Notes: generated by a model from the sequence alone, not told the origin. A stretch of 25,470 nucleotides of DNA from Chara braunii (GCA_003427395.1 BFEA01000360.1:159764-185233); one strand, 5' to 3'; counted from the stretch's first letter, positions 9,702-18,462 are shown. Translations and numbers: made by a program.

Positions 9702-9717
9702 GATCAAGAGCTGAGGT
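9702..9717 (+). other. 16-base motif shared with region 2
   Basis: GATCAAGAGCTGAGGT is found here and again exactly at 16560-16575. Both are followed by a GAAAAG-CCAG match (with 9 extra bases here). It lies in non-coding DNA in both places. Confidence 0.6.
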
Positions 9718-9760
9718 AACTTCCATGTGAAAAGCCAGCGGTTGAGCAGGTCAAACATTC

Positions 9761-9785
9761 AAAAAAAAAAAAAAAAAAAAAAAAA
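9761..9785 (+). repeat. Run of 25 adenines
   Basis: An uninterrupted A25 homopolymer. It could be a captured poly(A) tail or slippage. No target-site duplication is obvious around it. Confidence 0.9.
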
Positions 9786-9956
9786 TCCTTCTTAAGATTT
9801 TATTTGGTGGCTGACAAGCGGCCTGGTTCACGAGGAACCTGCGTCCCTGGCCTTAAGGAAGTCAAACTATCAGGCCTGGGACGCTATAGAATGGACAGTG
9901 AACTGGAAATCTTATGAGCCGAAATCAGACTCAGAAAGCAGAGAATAAGTCACGTT

Positions 9957-9964
9957 TATATAAG
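9957..9964 (+). promoter_or_regulatory. Possible TATA box
   Basis: TATATAAG lies about 30 bases before a purine-rich tract and 2.2 kb after integrase. It could belong to the U3 promoter of the 3' LTR. A second weaker site (TATAAGG) is at 10133-10139. Support is the motif only. Confidence 0.25.
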
Positions 9965-10103
9965 ACGTAAAAGACAACCATGAGCTCAAGTTGGAAGAGA
10001 AAGAGGAGAAAGAAGATGCTGAAGAGAATGCAGTGACTAGGGTGATGGGGCGATGAGACGGCACATGGGACAGAGAGGTGTGGAGCAGACACTATGGCCT
10101 TGC

Positions 10104-10400
10104 TTACTGCTGGAGTAGAGGAGTTCTGGGGATATAAGGGGGAGAAGAGGCACTGGGAGTACCATAGCGCGCGTCGAACTTCTTGCGAAGGAACTCCATC
10201 CTATCAGGGGATGAAGTTCTCTCGTACCACCCTCCTAACGGGTAGCGAGGGTGTGGCCTTAAACGGCCATAGCCTCGCGGCTCCTCCTCTTCCTCCTCTT
10301 CTGAACTATAATCCCGCCGAACCCTAATTGGCAGTTCTTCCTTTGTTTTCCCTCCTCTTCCTCCCCTTCCTAGCCCCTGTCCACGACTTGCCTCAGGCAT
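10104..10400 (-). CDS. Possible antisense ORF between pol and the 3' LTR
   Basis: A 98-codon ORF starting at ATG 10400 on the strand opposite to gag-pol. It has a G/R-rich start (residues 5-19), an acidic run of seven glutamates near residues 34-40 and a proline- and arginine-rich second half with W-Y-E-R and F-L-R-K-K-F. It is less low-complexity than the other antisense frames nearby. I recognise no family. Plant Ty3/gypsy elements of the Tat group (Grande, Retand) are known to carry additional ORFs, sometimes antisense, in this location. This one may be an analogue. It may also be chance. Confidence 0.35.
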   Translation of the reverse strand: MPEASRGQGLGRGGRGGKTKEELPIRVRRDYSSEEEEEEEPRGYGRLRPHPRYPLGGWYERTSSPDRMEFLRKKFDARYGTPSASSPPYIPRTPLLQQ

Positions 10401-10577
10401 GGCGGAGATCGAGTCTAGTTATTAAGGGAGGGATGAGAGACTGAGGATGTGGCACTAAGACCTATGATTAGGAGGATATTAGGTGACGAGAGTTTGCGGC
10501 GATGAGATGGACAAAGGGGGAGAACGAAAACAAAGAACTGCACTGAAAATGAGGACCACGACCTGCGGTGGTAAAAG

Positions 10578-10719
10578 GAAGGCGAGCGTCGAGAGAGAAG
10601 GCGAGCGCAGAGAGAAAAGGCGAGCACTGAAAGAGAGAAGGTGAGCGCCAAAAAGAAAGGTGAGCCGAAGGAAAAGGTGAGCGTAGGGGAAAAGAATGAC
10701 TGCTGGGAAAAGTGAGCGC
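10578..10719 (+). repeat. Minisatellite, unit about 19 bp, about seven copies
   Basis: Units close to AAGGCGAGCGCAGAGAGA occur with the core GYGAGC at about 10580, 10600, 10619, 10640, 10659, 10676 and 10711. Spacing is 17-21 bases, then a longer last step. Confidence 0.8.
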
Positions 10720-10924
10720 CGTGAGAAAGAGTGGACGCTGAAGCAAAACAGGAAAACGGACCGCACAGAGCGACGGCTCGGGCTGCACAGCGAGTCGCGA
10801 ATAGGAACGAATGAGAATACTGCTGCTTTCACGGTGTCCCGGCCCTCCTTTGTGTACCAGGTCCTCGCTCAGTTTCAGCTCCTTGTTCCGGCCTATTGCT
10901 TCCTAGGCTCATCCCGTGCTATAG

Positions 10925-11779
10925 NNNNNNNNNNNNNNNNNNNNNNNNNNNNNNNNNNNNNNNNNNNNNNNNNNNNNNNNNNNNNNNNNNNNNNNNNNNN
11001 NNNNNNNNNNNNNNNNNNNNNNNNNNNNNNNNNNNNNNNNNNNNNNNNNNNNNNNNNNNNNNNNNNNNNNNNNNNNNNNNNNNNNNNNNNNNNNNNNNNN
11101 NNNNNNNNNNNNNNNNNNNNNNNNNNNNNNNNNNNNNNNNNNNNNNNNNNNNNNNNNNNNNNNNNNNNNNNNNNNNNNNNNNNNNNNNNNNNNNNNNNNN
11201 NNNNNNNNNNNNNNNNNNNNNNNNNNNNNNNNNNNNNNNNNNNNNNNNNNNNNNNNNNNNNNNNNNNNNNNNNNNNNNNNNNNNNNNNNNNNNNNNNNNN
11301 NNNNNNNNNNNNNNNNNNNNNNNNNNNNNNNNNNNNNNNNNNNNNNNNNNNNNNNNNNNNNNNNNNNNNNNNNNNNNNNNNNNNNNNNNNNNNNNNNNNN
11401 NNNNNNNNNNNNNNNNNNNNNNNNNNNNNNNNNNNNNNNNNNNNNNNNNNNNNNNNNNNNNNNNNNNNNNNNNNNNNNNNNNNNNNNNNNNNNNNNNNNN
11501 NNNNNNNNNNNNNNNNNNNNNNNNNNNNNNNNNNNNNNNNNNNNNNNNNNNNNNNNNNNNNNNNNNNNNNNNNNNNNNNNNNNNNNNNNNNNNNNNNNNN
11601 NNNNNNNNNNNNNNNNNNNNNNNNNNNNNNNNNNNNNNNNNNNNNNNNNNNNNNNNNNNNNNNNNNNNNNNNNNNNNNNNNNNNNNNNNNNNNNNNNNNN
11701 NNNNNNNNNNNNNNNNNNNNNNNNNNNNNNNNNNNNNNNNNNNNNNNNNNNNNNNNNNNNNNNNNNNNNNNNNNNNNNN
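10925..11779. other. Assembly gap (855 Ns)
   Basis: A run of N. The base after it is exactly the first base of the direct repeat that also opens this window, so both sequenced segments begin at the same repeat position. Confidence 1.
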
Positions 11780-11934
11780 AGGTGCGCAGGCTAGTATCCC
11801 GTTATGGGATCGTCGGATTTTTTTTTTATATACAATCGATCCGACAGGACTGGTGGTTGGCAGTGAGCTGAGTGTCGTCCTGCAGGTGACTATTGGGTTC
11901 TAGACTAGGGCGATTTCTTTTAAAGAAAAGAAAA
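11780..11934 (+). repeat. Direct repeat copy 2, probable 3' end of the 3' LTR
   Basis: Matches 1-155 at 153 of 155 positions, in the same orientation. It begins right at the gap edge. After 11934 the two copies diverge, apart from a shared AT-rich composition, so the element probably ends here or within a few bases. Confidence 0.75.
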
Positions 11935-12230
11935 AAAATATATAATATTAATTTAATTCTTAACTTATTTGTACCATTCAAGAAGTTCTTTTTCTTACTA
12001 AGACTCCCCGTTTAGTACACAAGGAAACGGTGCCTCTCAGAGTTTTATAAGAGGGACCGTTGTGAATCTCTCGGCAGACTTGATGAGGCTATCGTACTGG
12101 AAGGAGAGAGTGGCAGAGCGTTGAGGTTATCGAGTCTTGATAGCTTGCACTTTAATAGCCTGTCTCCCTCTAGTGCGACACTGGAGCAGAGGTGCTGGTA
12201 TTTGCGTCTGTTATTGCAAAGAGGTTGGCT
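11935..12230 (+). other. Non-coding spacer after the repeat
   Basis: AT-rich for the first 60 bases, then mixed. It contains a TTTTATAAG sequence near 12041-12049 that could be a TATA-like element for the next ORF. Nothing else is recognised. Confidence 0.5.
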
Positions 12231-12725
12231 ATGGCACTGCACGGGTACAGGCCCGAGTATTGGTATGATCAGGCCCGATGGAAACCCATGTCCGGGGAAG
12301 GACCCTGGATTACCGTCATACTCAATTATGATGGTGGAGATGAGCTGGTAATAAAAATTAACGTGGAGGGAGCGAGAGAGGGGGAGATGCGGACTAATTC
12401 GACGCTACAGGACGCGATTTCGGAGGCGAGAGACCGGGTTGAGAGATGTTGCAGGCGGTACGGAGTGACGTCAAGGCTACGGATAACGGTGGCCTATCAC
12501 AAGACTGAGACTTCGATGGAGACGGCAGACCTGGAACAGATCTACCAGGACATGGACTCAGGGGGAGAAAGCGAGATGAGTGATGCGGACCGGGAGACGG
12601 ATCTCAGGTCCTGTAATAGACCAGGCGAGATCGAGAGGCATCACCGAGCAGCGAAACCAGTGGAAGAGGGACCTGAGGCCCGCGAGGCAGGAGAGAAACA
12701 GGGCAAGGGGAAAAGACAGGTATGA
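12231..12725 (+). CDS. Hypothetical protein, possible distant module B relative
   Basis: From ATG 12231 the frame encodes about 164 residues. The frame is open from at least GTG 12192, but the ATG is the likelier start. The first 100 residues look like a folded domain: a strand-rich W-I-T-V-I-L-N-Y-D segment, a helix with A-I-S-E-A-R-D-R-V-E-R, then a strand R-L-R-I-T-V-A-Y. This strand-helix-strand order resembles module B elsewhere in the window, but the identity is weak. The C-terminal 60 residues are charged and low in complexity. No family is recognised. Confidence 0.4.
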   Translation: MALHGYRPEYWYDQARWKPMSGEGPWITVILNYDGGDELVIKINVEGAREGEMRTNSTLQDAISEARDRVERCCRRYGVTSRLRITVAYHKTETSMETADLEQIYQDMDSGGESEMSDADRETDLRSCNRPGEIERHHRAAKPVEEGPEAREAGEKQGKGKRQV

Positions 12726-12750
12726 GAAAAGACGCACGCGAGGTGGCAAA

Positions 12751-12769
12751 GAGAGAGAGAGAGAGAGAG
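12751..12769 (+). repeat. GA dinucleotide microsatellite
   Basis: An uninterrupted run of GA repeats, in purine-rich surroundings. Confidence 0.9.
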
Positions 12770-12828
12770 GGAGCAAGGGGAAGTCAATGAAGGGAGAGGA
12801 CTACGAGCAGGACACGATCGAGCGAGAG

Positions 12829-12846
12829 GTGGTTGATGTCAACCAC
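12829..12846. repeat. Near-perfect palindrome with 8-bp arms
   Basis: GTGGTTGA, then TG, then TCAACCAC: arms are exactly complementary around a 2-base centre. A related TTGACGTCAACCAC string is at 13433-13446. Either could be a dimeric protein-binding site or chance. Confidence 0.6.
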
Positions 12847-15773
12847 AGTCTCTCGGCTCACCCGTGTTCGTTCACGTCTGCTGAGTTGCAGAGAGTCTTC
12901 ATGCTGAGACAGGGGACTCGTGTGTGAGAGAGAAGGCAATGTTGGGGACCAACGAGGACTGGACCACCGAGGGTAGAGTAGCAGAATGCGGGCTGGGCCC
13001 GAGCAGACAATGCGCGTACGTGGGCTACACATCTGCGGCCTGAAGTGGGTACAGGCGGTCAACGAAAAGAGAGGATGGTGAGGGCGAAAATTGAGATGAG
13101 CTTGTGGAGCGTGACGGATGTCAGTCGCGGTTCGCGCACTGACACGACGATTTCTGCTCATACCGCAGTGACAGAAGAGACAAGAGAGAGATTCTGCCGG
13201 AATAACGTTGGTAGTGGCCATCAGAGGAGGGGTTGCTTATGCAAGGCATAGTCGAGGTCATCATGAGATCAGCTTATCGTGCTCCGGTAACGACCCCTCC
13301 ACCATCTTTGACACTGAACGACCTCCCTTCGCTTGTTGTGTGGACTGCAGTCGCCAGCAATGTCTAGTATGTAATTGATAAAAGGCTGAGTTGTTTCCAG
13401 CGTAGGTAATGTTATCAATAGTCTAATTGGAGTTGACGTCAACCACTCAAGTGTACTCCATGTGGCCAGATACTTAGAGAGAGATGCTCTTCGGCGGAGA
13501 ATGAGGGAGGTAGCTGTCTGGGAGTGAGATATGTTGCTAGGGACACATGAGTGAGATGTCTCTTTGAGGCCAGGTTGACGCGCAACTTTGTGTTCTCTCG
13601 TACTACTCATGTTCTTGCGGCCAGATCATTACGATGCGCATCGACGCATGCTAGTTACACTTGGGGACCGTCAAGAAAAAAAAAGGGAGGGGGTCGTATC
13701 GTCTAATCCTGGTTGTTCGTTGGCAAGAAGTGTATAAACTTACCTCTCAGACGATGAGCTCCGTGAACGATGATGGCCCGTTAAATCTTGATGGATTTTC
13801 ATCTGTGTGAGCTAATGGTAGGAAGGGAGTGAGCGTCTAAAGTACTCAGCATTGACGATTCGAAGCGCGAGGATTGTTCTTGACAGGGAATGTGAAGAGA
13901 CGGTTAAGAGGCGGTACGTATGGCCGCTGGCGAGAGGAGCCGTCAAGGTGAGGTTGGAAGGAGTTTTAGAGATCAGTGAGAGATGGGGTGAGACGTATGG
14001 CAGACTCTGATCTTCGTTTGACGTTCAAAGGTTGAGGTCTGACGGTACCATATGAGCATCCAGTTTAAATTGTGATAACGTGAGGCGAGTAGTAGGTAAA
14101 GTGTTTCTGTCTGAGAACCTTGTAAAGCTTGTGGTGCGATAACCCACGCTGTAGGAAAAAGAGATGAATTAAGTTCTGATCGGAGTTACTCTCTTGAATC
14201 TGACTGCGTGATTTCAGTGGCTGCAGATCCCACTTGCTTTGTTGTATGCATAAGTCCCCTGGGAACAGACCACTAGTGCAACATAGACTTCGGTCTCATG
14301 CCCTCTTATCTTTTCCTTTTCCTTGTATGAGACTGAGCGAGCATATGCACCCGCGAACTTTTACGTGCTCTCCTGATCGAATGATGGCTCAGGATTATGC
14401 GAGTTTTTGTTTTGAGATCGACGTCTAATTAGGTGCACGATCATACGAGCTTGCATGCGTTAGAGTGAACTGACTAAAGCGCTACCTTGCCCACTTTAGA
14501 GCGTGATGGCAGTAAACTCAAAGTTTGTTTGAGCATACAAGCTCACCCTTGAACCCACCAAGTGTACTTGCCTGTCAAGAGAGACGCAGCGATGATTTCC
14601 CTGCATCGTTATATGATTTTGCCTTCTTTGGATAAATGGAAAAAAGAAAGTCTATGCTAAGAAAAATCTCTTATATTCTTACCAAGTTTCTACTTGACGG
14701 TGACTAGCGTGCGGCCTGAGTTTTTCCTACTATGGTGGGAAGAGTCTCAATCATACCTTGAGGGTTTTGCGAATGAGAGTTTGCTTTCTAAACGGCCTAA
14801 GTTCATTCTACCTTGAACTCCGGTTGAGAGTGGTCAAAACTTGGGAGCCATGTATGAGTTTACCATGCTCTTGTATTTATCATACCGGATTTAAATGAGA
14901 ACAGTATCCGCCTCAACCGCCACACTCGACAGGGAAAGACCTTTTCTGTGCTGCGTCTTTGGGGACTAACTTGATCATTAACTAAGACTAGCTGAGTAGT
15001 GTCTTACCTGAGGGATTGCCAGCAGGCTCTAATGCAGGGAATCTGACCTTCAAAGTGATCATGGACACGAACTAATGATCTCGTTGTAGAAGCATACATT
15101 AAACCGATCATATTTATGAGTTATCTGGCTACTTCCTCTATTTTTGTCTAACGCTGCAATGAAAATTGGTTCACCCAACCCAGCACGAAAGCCCTGTGTT
15201 CACCTAACTCGTCATCGGAAGGAGGGACTCTAATGTCGACCTCGGGACGCTCAGTCAGTGGTAACATCAATCAACACTGCGTGAGGGGAGCAAAACGATA
15301 AGTTTTGAGTGATGTTTATCTCTTTGATTGGGCTCCGACTAATTGGGCTTCGGCCTGATTGAAAACGGGTGAGCGACAGCACGAACTTCGTTGGCAAGCC
15401 GTTAGAGCCCTGGGCCTTCTGTGAACAAGCAGAGACAGTCATATGCGGTGTTGTGGTTGGCCTTTTTTTTTTTTTCCTCTAGAGCAACGAAACCCGACTC
15501 TCGCAAATTTAGTCAGTAACGGACCGAGACAATTTTCAGCAGACTCAAGCGTGGAAATTGACAGACGGACAAATAGACCCGGAAAACTCAGACTACTCCA
15601 GAATTCAACTAATACTCGGAAAATCAGTCGCGAACTCATTTCTCAAGTTTGGCTGTTATATCACCAAGACAAAAGAGGCCTGCACTTAATACTCCAATTA
15701 GTTATCCATCAGGATTAGTGATCTGAAGTATGGACTCTGATCGGCTCTAGCAGCTTAGATTGTCGGGGAAAAT

Positions 15774-16028
15774 ATGAAGGGTAGTGAGGTGCTAGTTGTA
15801 AAGAGCAGCTCTGTCAGGGGCAAAAAGAGAGGATGGGAGGAGGAAGCGTACCTGGATATGGACTCCCATAGGCAGGCTCAACGTGAATATGCAGTTCAGA
15901 CGGTAAAAGCAGAGGAATATATTGAATACGTGGTTTACTTTTACGGATCGGATGGCAAATTGCACAGCACTGGCTCCTCGCTTGAGAGCGTGAAACAGGC
16001 CAAGGGGGAACTCACGAGGGCCCAGTAG
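15774..16028 (+). CDS. 84-codon module B-like protein (B3)
   Basis: An intact ORF of exactly 84 codons from ATG to TAG. The first 30 residues are basic then acidic. Residues 38-84 align without gaps to the end of the 84-codon ORF at 17096-17350, with 14 identities in 47 by hand, including I-E-Y, a Y two residues later, G-K-L and a late V-x-x-A. The pattern is helix, strand, G-K-L turn, strand, helix, which also resembles B1 and B2 in element 1. I do not recognise the family and no catalytic residues stand out. It is short, so coding status rests on the paralogue. Confidence 0.5.
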   Translation: MKGSEVLVVKSSSVRGKKRGWEEEAYLDMDSHRQAQREYAVQTVKAEEYIEYVVYFYGSDGKLHSTGSSLESVKQAKGELTRAQ

Positions 16029-17095
16029 TGTAAAAAACTATTACTTCCGGAACTGTACCAGCATCTTAACAGTGATACTTAGTAGTCTCTTTTCTCGTGG
16101 CATGAAGATACNAGAGTTCNCAACCNAGGTATTNANTGCGTATTCAGNTAACTAGAAAANAGACTNCCGCGACAAGAGACCAGAAACCTGNCTCTGACAN
16201 CCGGAATCAGGTTCAGATGATTAGAGACTAAGTCAAGAGCTGTACTCAGACACAGGATTCAGAGCGGTGATTAAAACAGCAACTAGAAGTGGCATTCAAA
16301 TAACTGCTCTTTTAAAGGCAGCTCTTGAGGGCAGTTCTCAGTACAGTACTTTGAGTAATACTCAGTACTCAGAGCAGCATTCAGGGCAGTGCTATGAATA
16401 GTGTTTGGAACATTATTCAGCAGCCACTCGGTCACTACTTGATCCTTACATTAATCGCTATTCGGTCATTTATTTAATCGATATCCAGCTTCCCCTATTG
16501 GTAACTTTTCTTTTGCTGAATATTGCTCAGTACCTTGTGTCTTATTCAGTGTAATTCCTGATCAAGAGCTGAGGTGAAAAGGCCAGTCAGTTTTTGAATC
16601 GGCAAGCAGCAATCAATCCACTTTCAGATCTGCAATTAATCAGTTCTCAGAAACCTGTCTTCGGTGACTATCCAAGTTTGTTTTCAACNGTCATCCAAAT
16701 CAGATCATCAGCATTTGGCTAGCGCTTAATCAATCCATTATCAGCATCTGGACAGTGCTCAACTAGCGCTCGATCTGCAGGCATCTCAGCAGTATTTAGT
16801 CCGTCCTTTTCCCATCAACAATTAATCAGTGATATTCAGTTTTCAATCAGGAGTTAACCAGCAGTTGACANACATTTGATTGACACTCGGTCAGTGCTCT
16901 GATAACGATCTCAGTGGTGTTCATCTTTCACAGTTAGTTATCAACCAGCAACCGGGTCAGCAATCAGTTAGCAACCAGTTAGCAATCATTCAGCAGCCAA
17001 TCAACAATCTACCTAATAGCTTTTCATGCCCAGATCATCCAAGAGTCACCAGTCTCGAGTTGGGTGAACTGATGTAGTGAGAATTCGGAGAGAAT
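16029..17095 (+). other. TCAG-rich spacer with ambiguous bases
   Basis: A strand-biased tract dominated by TCAGT, CAGCA and ATCAGT repeats, with no credible gene. A 65-codon frame at 16880-17077 only encodes the repeats (Q/N-rich). Ten ambiguous bases fall between 16112 and 16200, and two more at 16689 and 16871. The 16-base motif shared with element 1 is at 16560-16575. The same kind of spacer continues from 17351 to 17514. Confidence 0.65.
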
Positions 17096-17350
17096 ATGGA
17101 GAGCAACAACACAATTAGAGTCTCATGTTCACTGTATCAGAGCACTGCAGAGACCTGGAGGGAGAGTGCAGTTGAGGAATATAATCAGCAGACTACTATG
17201 ATGATGGAACATGCACTGGCCCTCGTGAGGAATCGTACTAAGATCGAGTACACGTACTACTTGCACGATAAGAACGGCAAATTATGTGTCACCATAACCT
17301 CTGAGGGTACTGTTGAGGAAGCAAGGAGGACCATTGGCAGCAAACCGTGA
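17096..17350 (+). CDS. 84-codon module B-like protein (B4)
   Basis: An intact 84-codon ORF from ATG to TGA, the same length as the ORF at 15774-16028 and similar over the C-terminal 47 residues. It starts with a short strand (T-I-R-V-S-C), then has a methionine-rich helix (T-T-M-M-M-E-H-A-L-A-L-V), a strand K-I-E-Y-T-Y-Y-L, the D-K-N-G-K-L turn, a strand and a final helix T-V-E-E-A-R-R. It lies between two TCAG-rich spacers and 164 bases before the module A-like ORF. The function is unknown. The matching length and gap-free alignment make chance less likely. Confidence 0.55.
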   Translation: MESNNTIRVSCSLYQSTAETWRESAVEEYNQQTTMMMEHALALVRNRTKIEYTYYLHDKNGKLCVTITSEGTVEEARRTIGSKP

Positions 17351-17514
17351 GCGTCTTGCCTCTGAACAGGAACACCTCACTTTATCCGGGCATTTAGCAA
17401 TCAGTCATTATTGGCGATCAGTTCAGTAATCAGTTCTTCAGCAATCAGCTTCCTGCAGTCAGTTCGGCAGCCACTTAGGGATTATTTAGTCAGTTTGTAC
17501 GGGCAAGGGTACTC

Positions 17515-18177
17515 ATGAGCACAGTTCAGTCTGCACCGGTCAGTGAGTCAGTGCTGACCAACCTCAACCGGATTTCATGCAAGGAGGCATTCCATTATCA
17601 GTATGTTCGTGCCATCGGTTTCAGACAGGGAGATCTGTCAATCTTCATTGTCCAGACCAGTTTTGCTGATGGCACTATCCACTATCTGAGGCCTTACCTG
17701 AAGAAGGGCAAGGAGACTCATGAGCTTTTTGATCCAGTCTGGATCACAGCCACTGAATACCTTGAGCAGAGAGAGAGAGAGATCGATGAGAGTGGCACGA
17801 CGCTGATCTGCAGCTTCGGGCCTATGCTCTATACTGACTATCCTAGGCCTCCAGTCCCTTCTCTTCTTACATATGGTACAAGTTGGTTGGATCTGATCAG
17901 CTTGGCAAAGAGGTATATCTCTCCTGCGGCGATCGACATTGAGGCGTTGACAGAGCCCACCGAGTACCCCTACCTCAGACAAGGGGTCTTTTCAGTGGAT
18001 GGGCTGCCTACCTTGTGGGAGGAGTTCTGCTCCATGGTTGACTACCGTGTCATGTGCCTTGGATGGTCGTGTTCAGAGCTTGCTGGCTACAGGTGGTTTT
18101 TTGTCACGAAGCCTCAGTCTCATATTGTACGTGGGTGTGGGTCACGGCACCAGACAAGATCAATGAAAAGAGATTGA
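17515..18177 (+). CDS. 220-codon module A-like protein (A3)
   Basis: An intact ORF from ATG to TGA with no family I can name. Residues 12-145 follow the same order as module A of element 1: L-N-R-I-S-C-K, Y-x-Y-V-R-A-I, an I-F-I-V strand, Y-L-R-P-Y, a W-I-T-A-T-E-Y-L helix, a Y-P-R-P-P-V motif where element 1 has I-P-S-P-P-V, then W-L-D-L-I-S-L-A-K-R. The last 75 residues may be a second, partial copy. Its openness contrasts with the broken element 1 copies. It follows the two B-like ORFs and precedes an AATAAA at 18463, so it could be a host gene, a domesticated element gene or part of another element. Confidence 0.6.
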   Translation: MSTVQSAPVSESVLTNLNRISCKEAFHYQYVRAIGFRQGDLSIFIVQTSFADGTIHYLRPYLKKGKETHELFDPVWITATEYLEQREREIDESGTTLICSFGPMLYTDYPRPPVPSLLTYGTSWLDLISLAKRYISPAAIDIEALTEPTEYPYLRQGVFSVDGLPTLWEEFCSMVDYRVMCLGWSCSELAGYRWFFVTKPQSHIVRGCGSRHQTRSMKRD

Positions 18178-18462
18178 GAGAGACTGACCTGAGGGATGAG
18201 TGAGGACTCTTGAGAGGTGTTGACCATGTCCGTTCACATGTATTCTCTGAGATTATGATGAGTTCTCATTCTTCCCTCATTCAATTGCCCATGTCCTTGC
18301 TCGAGTCAGTCAGTCTTATTTTCTGCATTACTCTTGCTTGATAATTGCCTTTGTGGATGCTTTGTCACAGTTCTCAAATTCCGATTGACATAATTGATGC
18401 ATGCATAGCACCCCATAATTTTATGATTATTATTTGCATAATTTTATGTTGTTCCGAATCAA
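18178..18462 (+). other. Probable 3' untranslated sequence of the preceding ORF
   Basis: Pyrimidine- and AT-rich, with no ORF, between the stop of the module A-like ORF and the AATAAA signal. Confidence 0.4.

Larger units (their letters stand above)
7752..10924 (+). other. Long repeat-rich 3' region of element 1
   Basis: No convincing sense-strand gene follows integrase. The stretch is a series of different degenerate tandem repeats (listed separately), an AT-rich patch at 9296-9360, a 25-base A run, possible TATA boxes near 9957 and 10133 and a possible antisense ORF. It should contain the polypurine tract and the start of the 3' LTR. The purine run at 9991-10016 is a candidate tract, which would put the LTR start near 10017, but no second LTR copy is available to test this. 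Confidence 0.6.
1..11934 (+). mobile_element. Decayed Ty3/gypsy-like LTR retrotransposon with extra 5' ORFs (element 1)
   Basis: Between two near-identical direct repeats lie, in order, an upstream block of unknown repeated domains, gag capsid, a CCHC knuckle, an aspartic protease with a DSGA site, RT, RNase H and integrase. RT-RNase H-integrase is the Ty3/gypsy order. The capsid-to-integrase part spans about 5.7 kb. It is preceded by about 1.9 kb of extra coding-like sequence and followed by about 3.2 kb of repeat-rich DNA before an assembly gap. In-frame stops and frame changes occur in nearly every domain, so the copy is not autonomous. The RT has PQGWTN in the position where most Ty3 RTs have PFGLTN. 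I recall this variant from fungal Ty3-like elements. The exact 5' limit lies outside the window. Confidence 0.8.
12728..15773 (+). other. Three-kilobase stretch with no recognisable gene
   Basis: Only short ORFs of up to 145 codons occur, on both strands, with no conserved motif I can name. Local items are a GA microsatellite, an 18-base palindrome, a G-rich tract near 13680-13691 and a T12 run near 15464-15475. It may be old degraded element sequence or intergenic DNA. Confidence 0.5.

Noticed and set aside
9511-9726. 71-codon minus-strand ORF with repeated S-G-L-S-E motif
   Set aside because: The protein repeat is a reflection of the 72-bp DNA repeat.
10696-11903. Two long plus-strand ORFs crossing the gap
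   Set aside because: Most of their length is N. The known parts are minisatellite and LTR sequence.
12580-12927. 115-codon plus-strand ORF starting at GTG
   Set aside because: Highly charged low-complexity text from a GA-rich tract, partly overlapping the better frame at 12231-12725. It may be a frameshifted continuation, but nothing supports it.
12784-13221. 145-codon minus-strand ORF
   Set aside because: No conserved motif, odd composition and no neighbours to support it. Considered chance.
16880-17077. 65-codon Q/N-rich plus-strand ORF
   Set aside because: Encodes only the TCAG-type repeats of the spacer.
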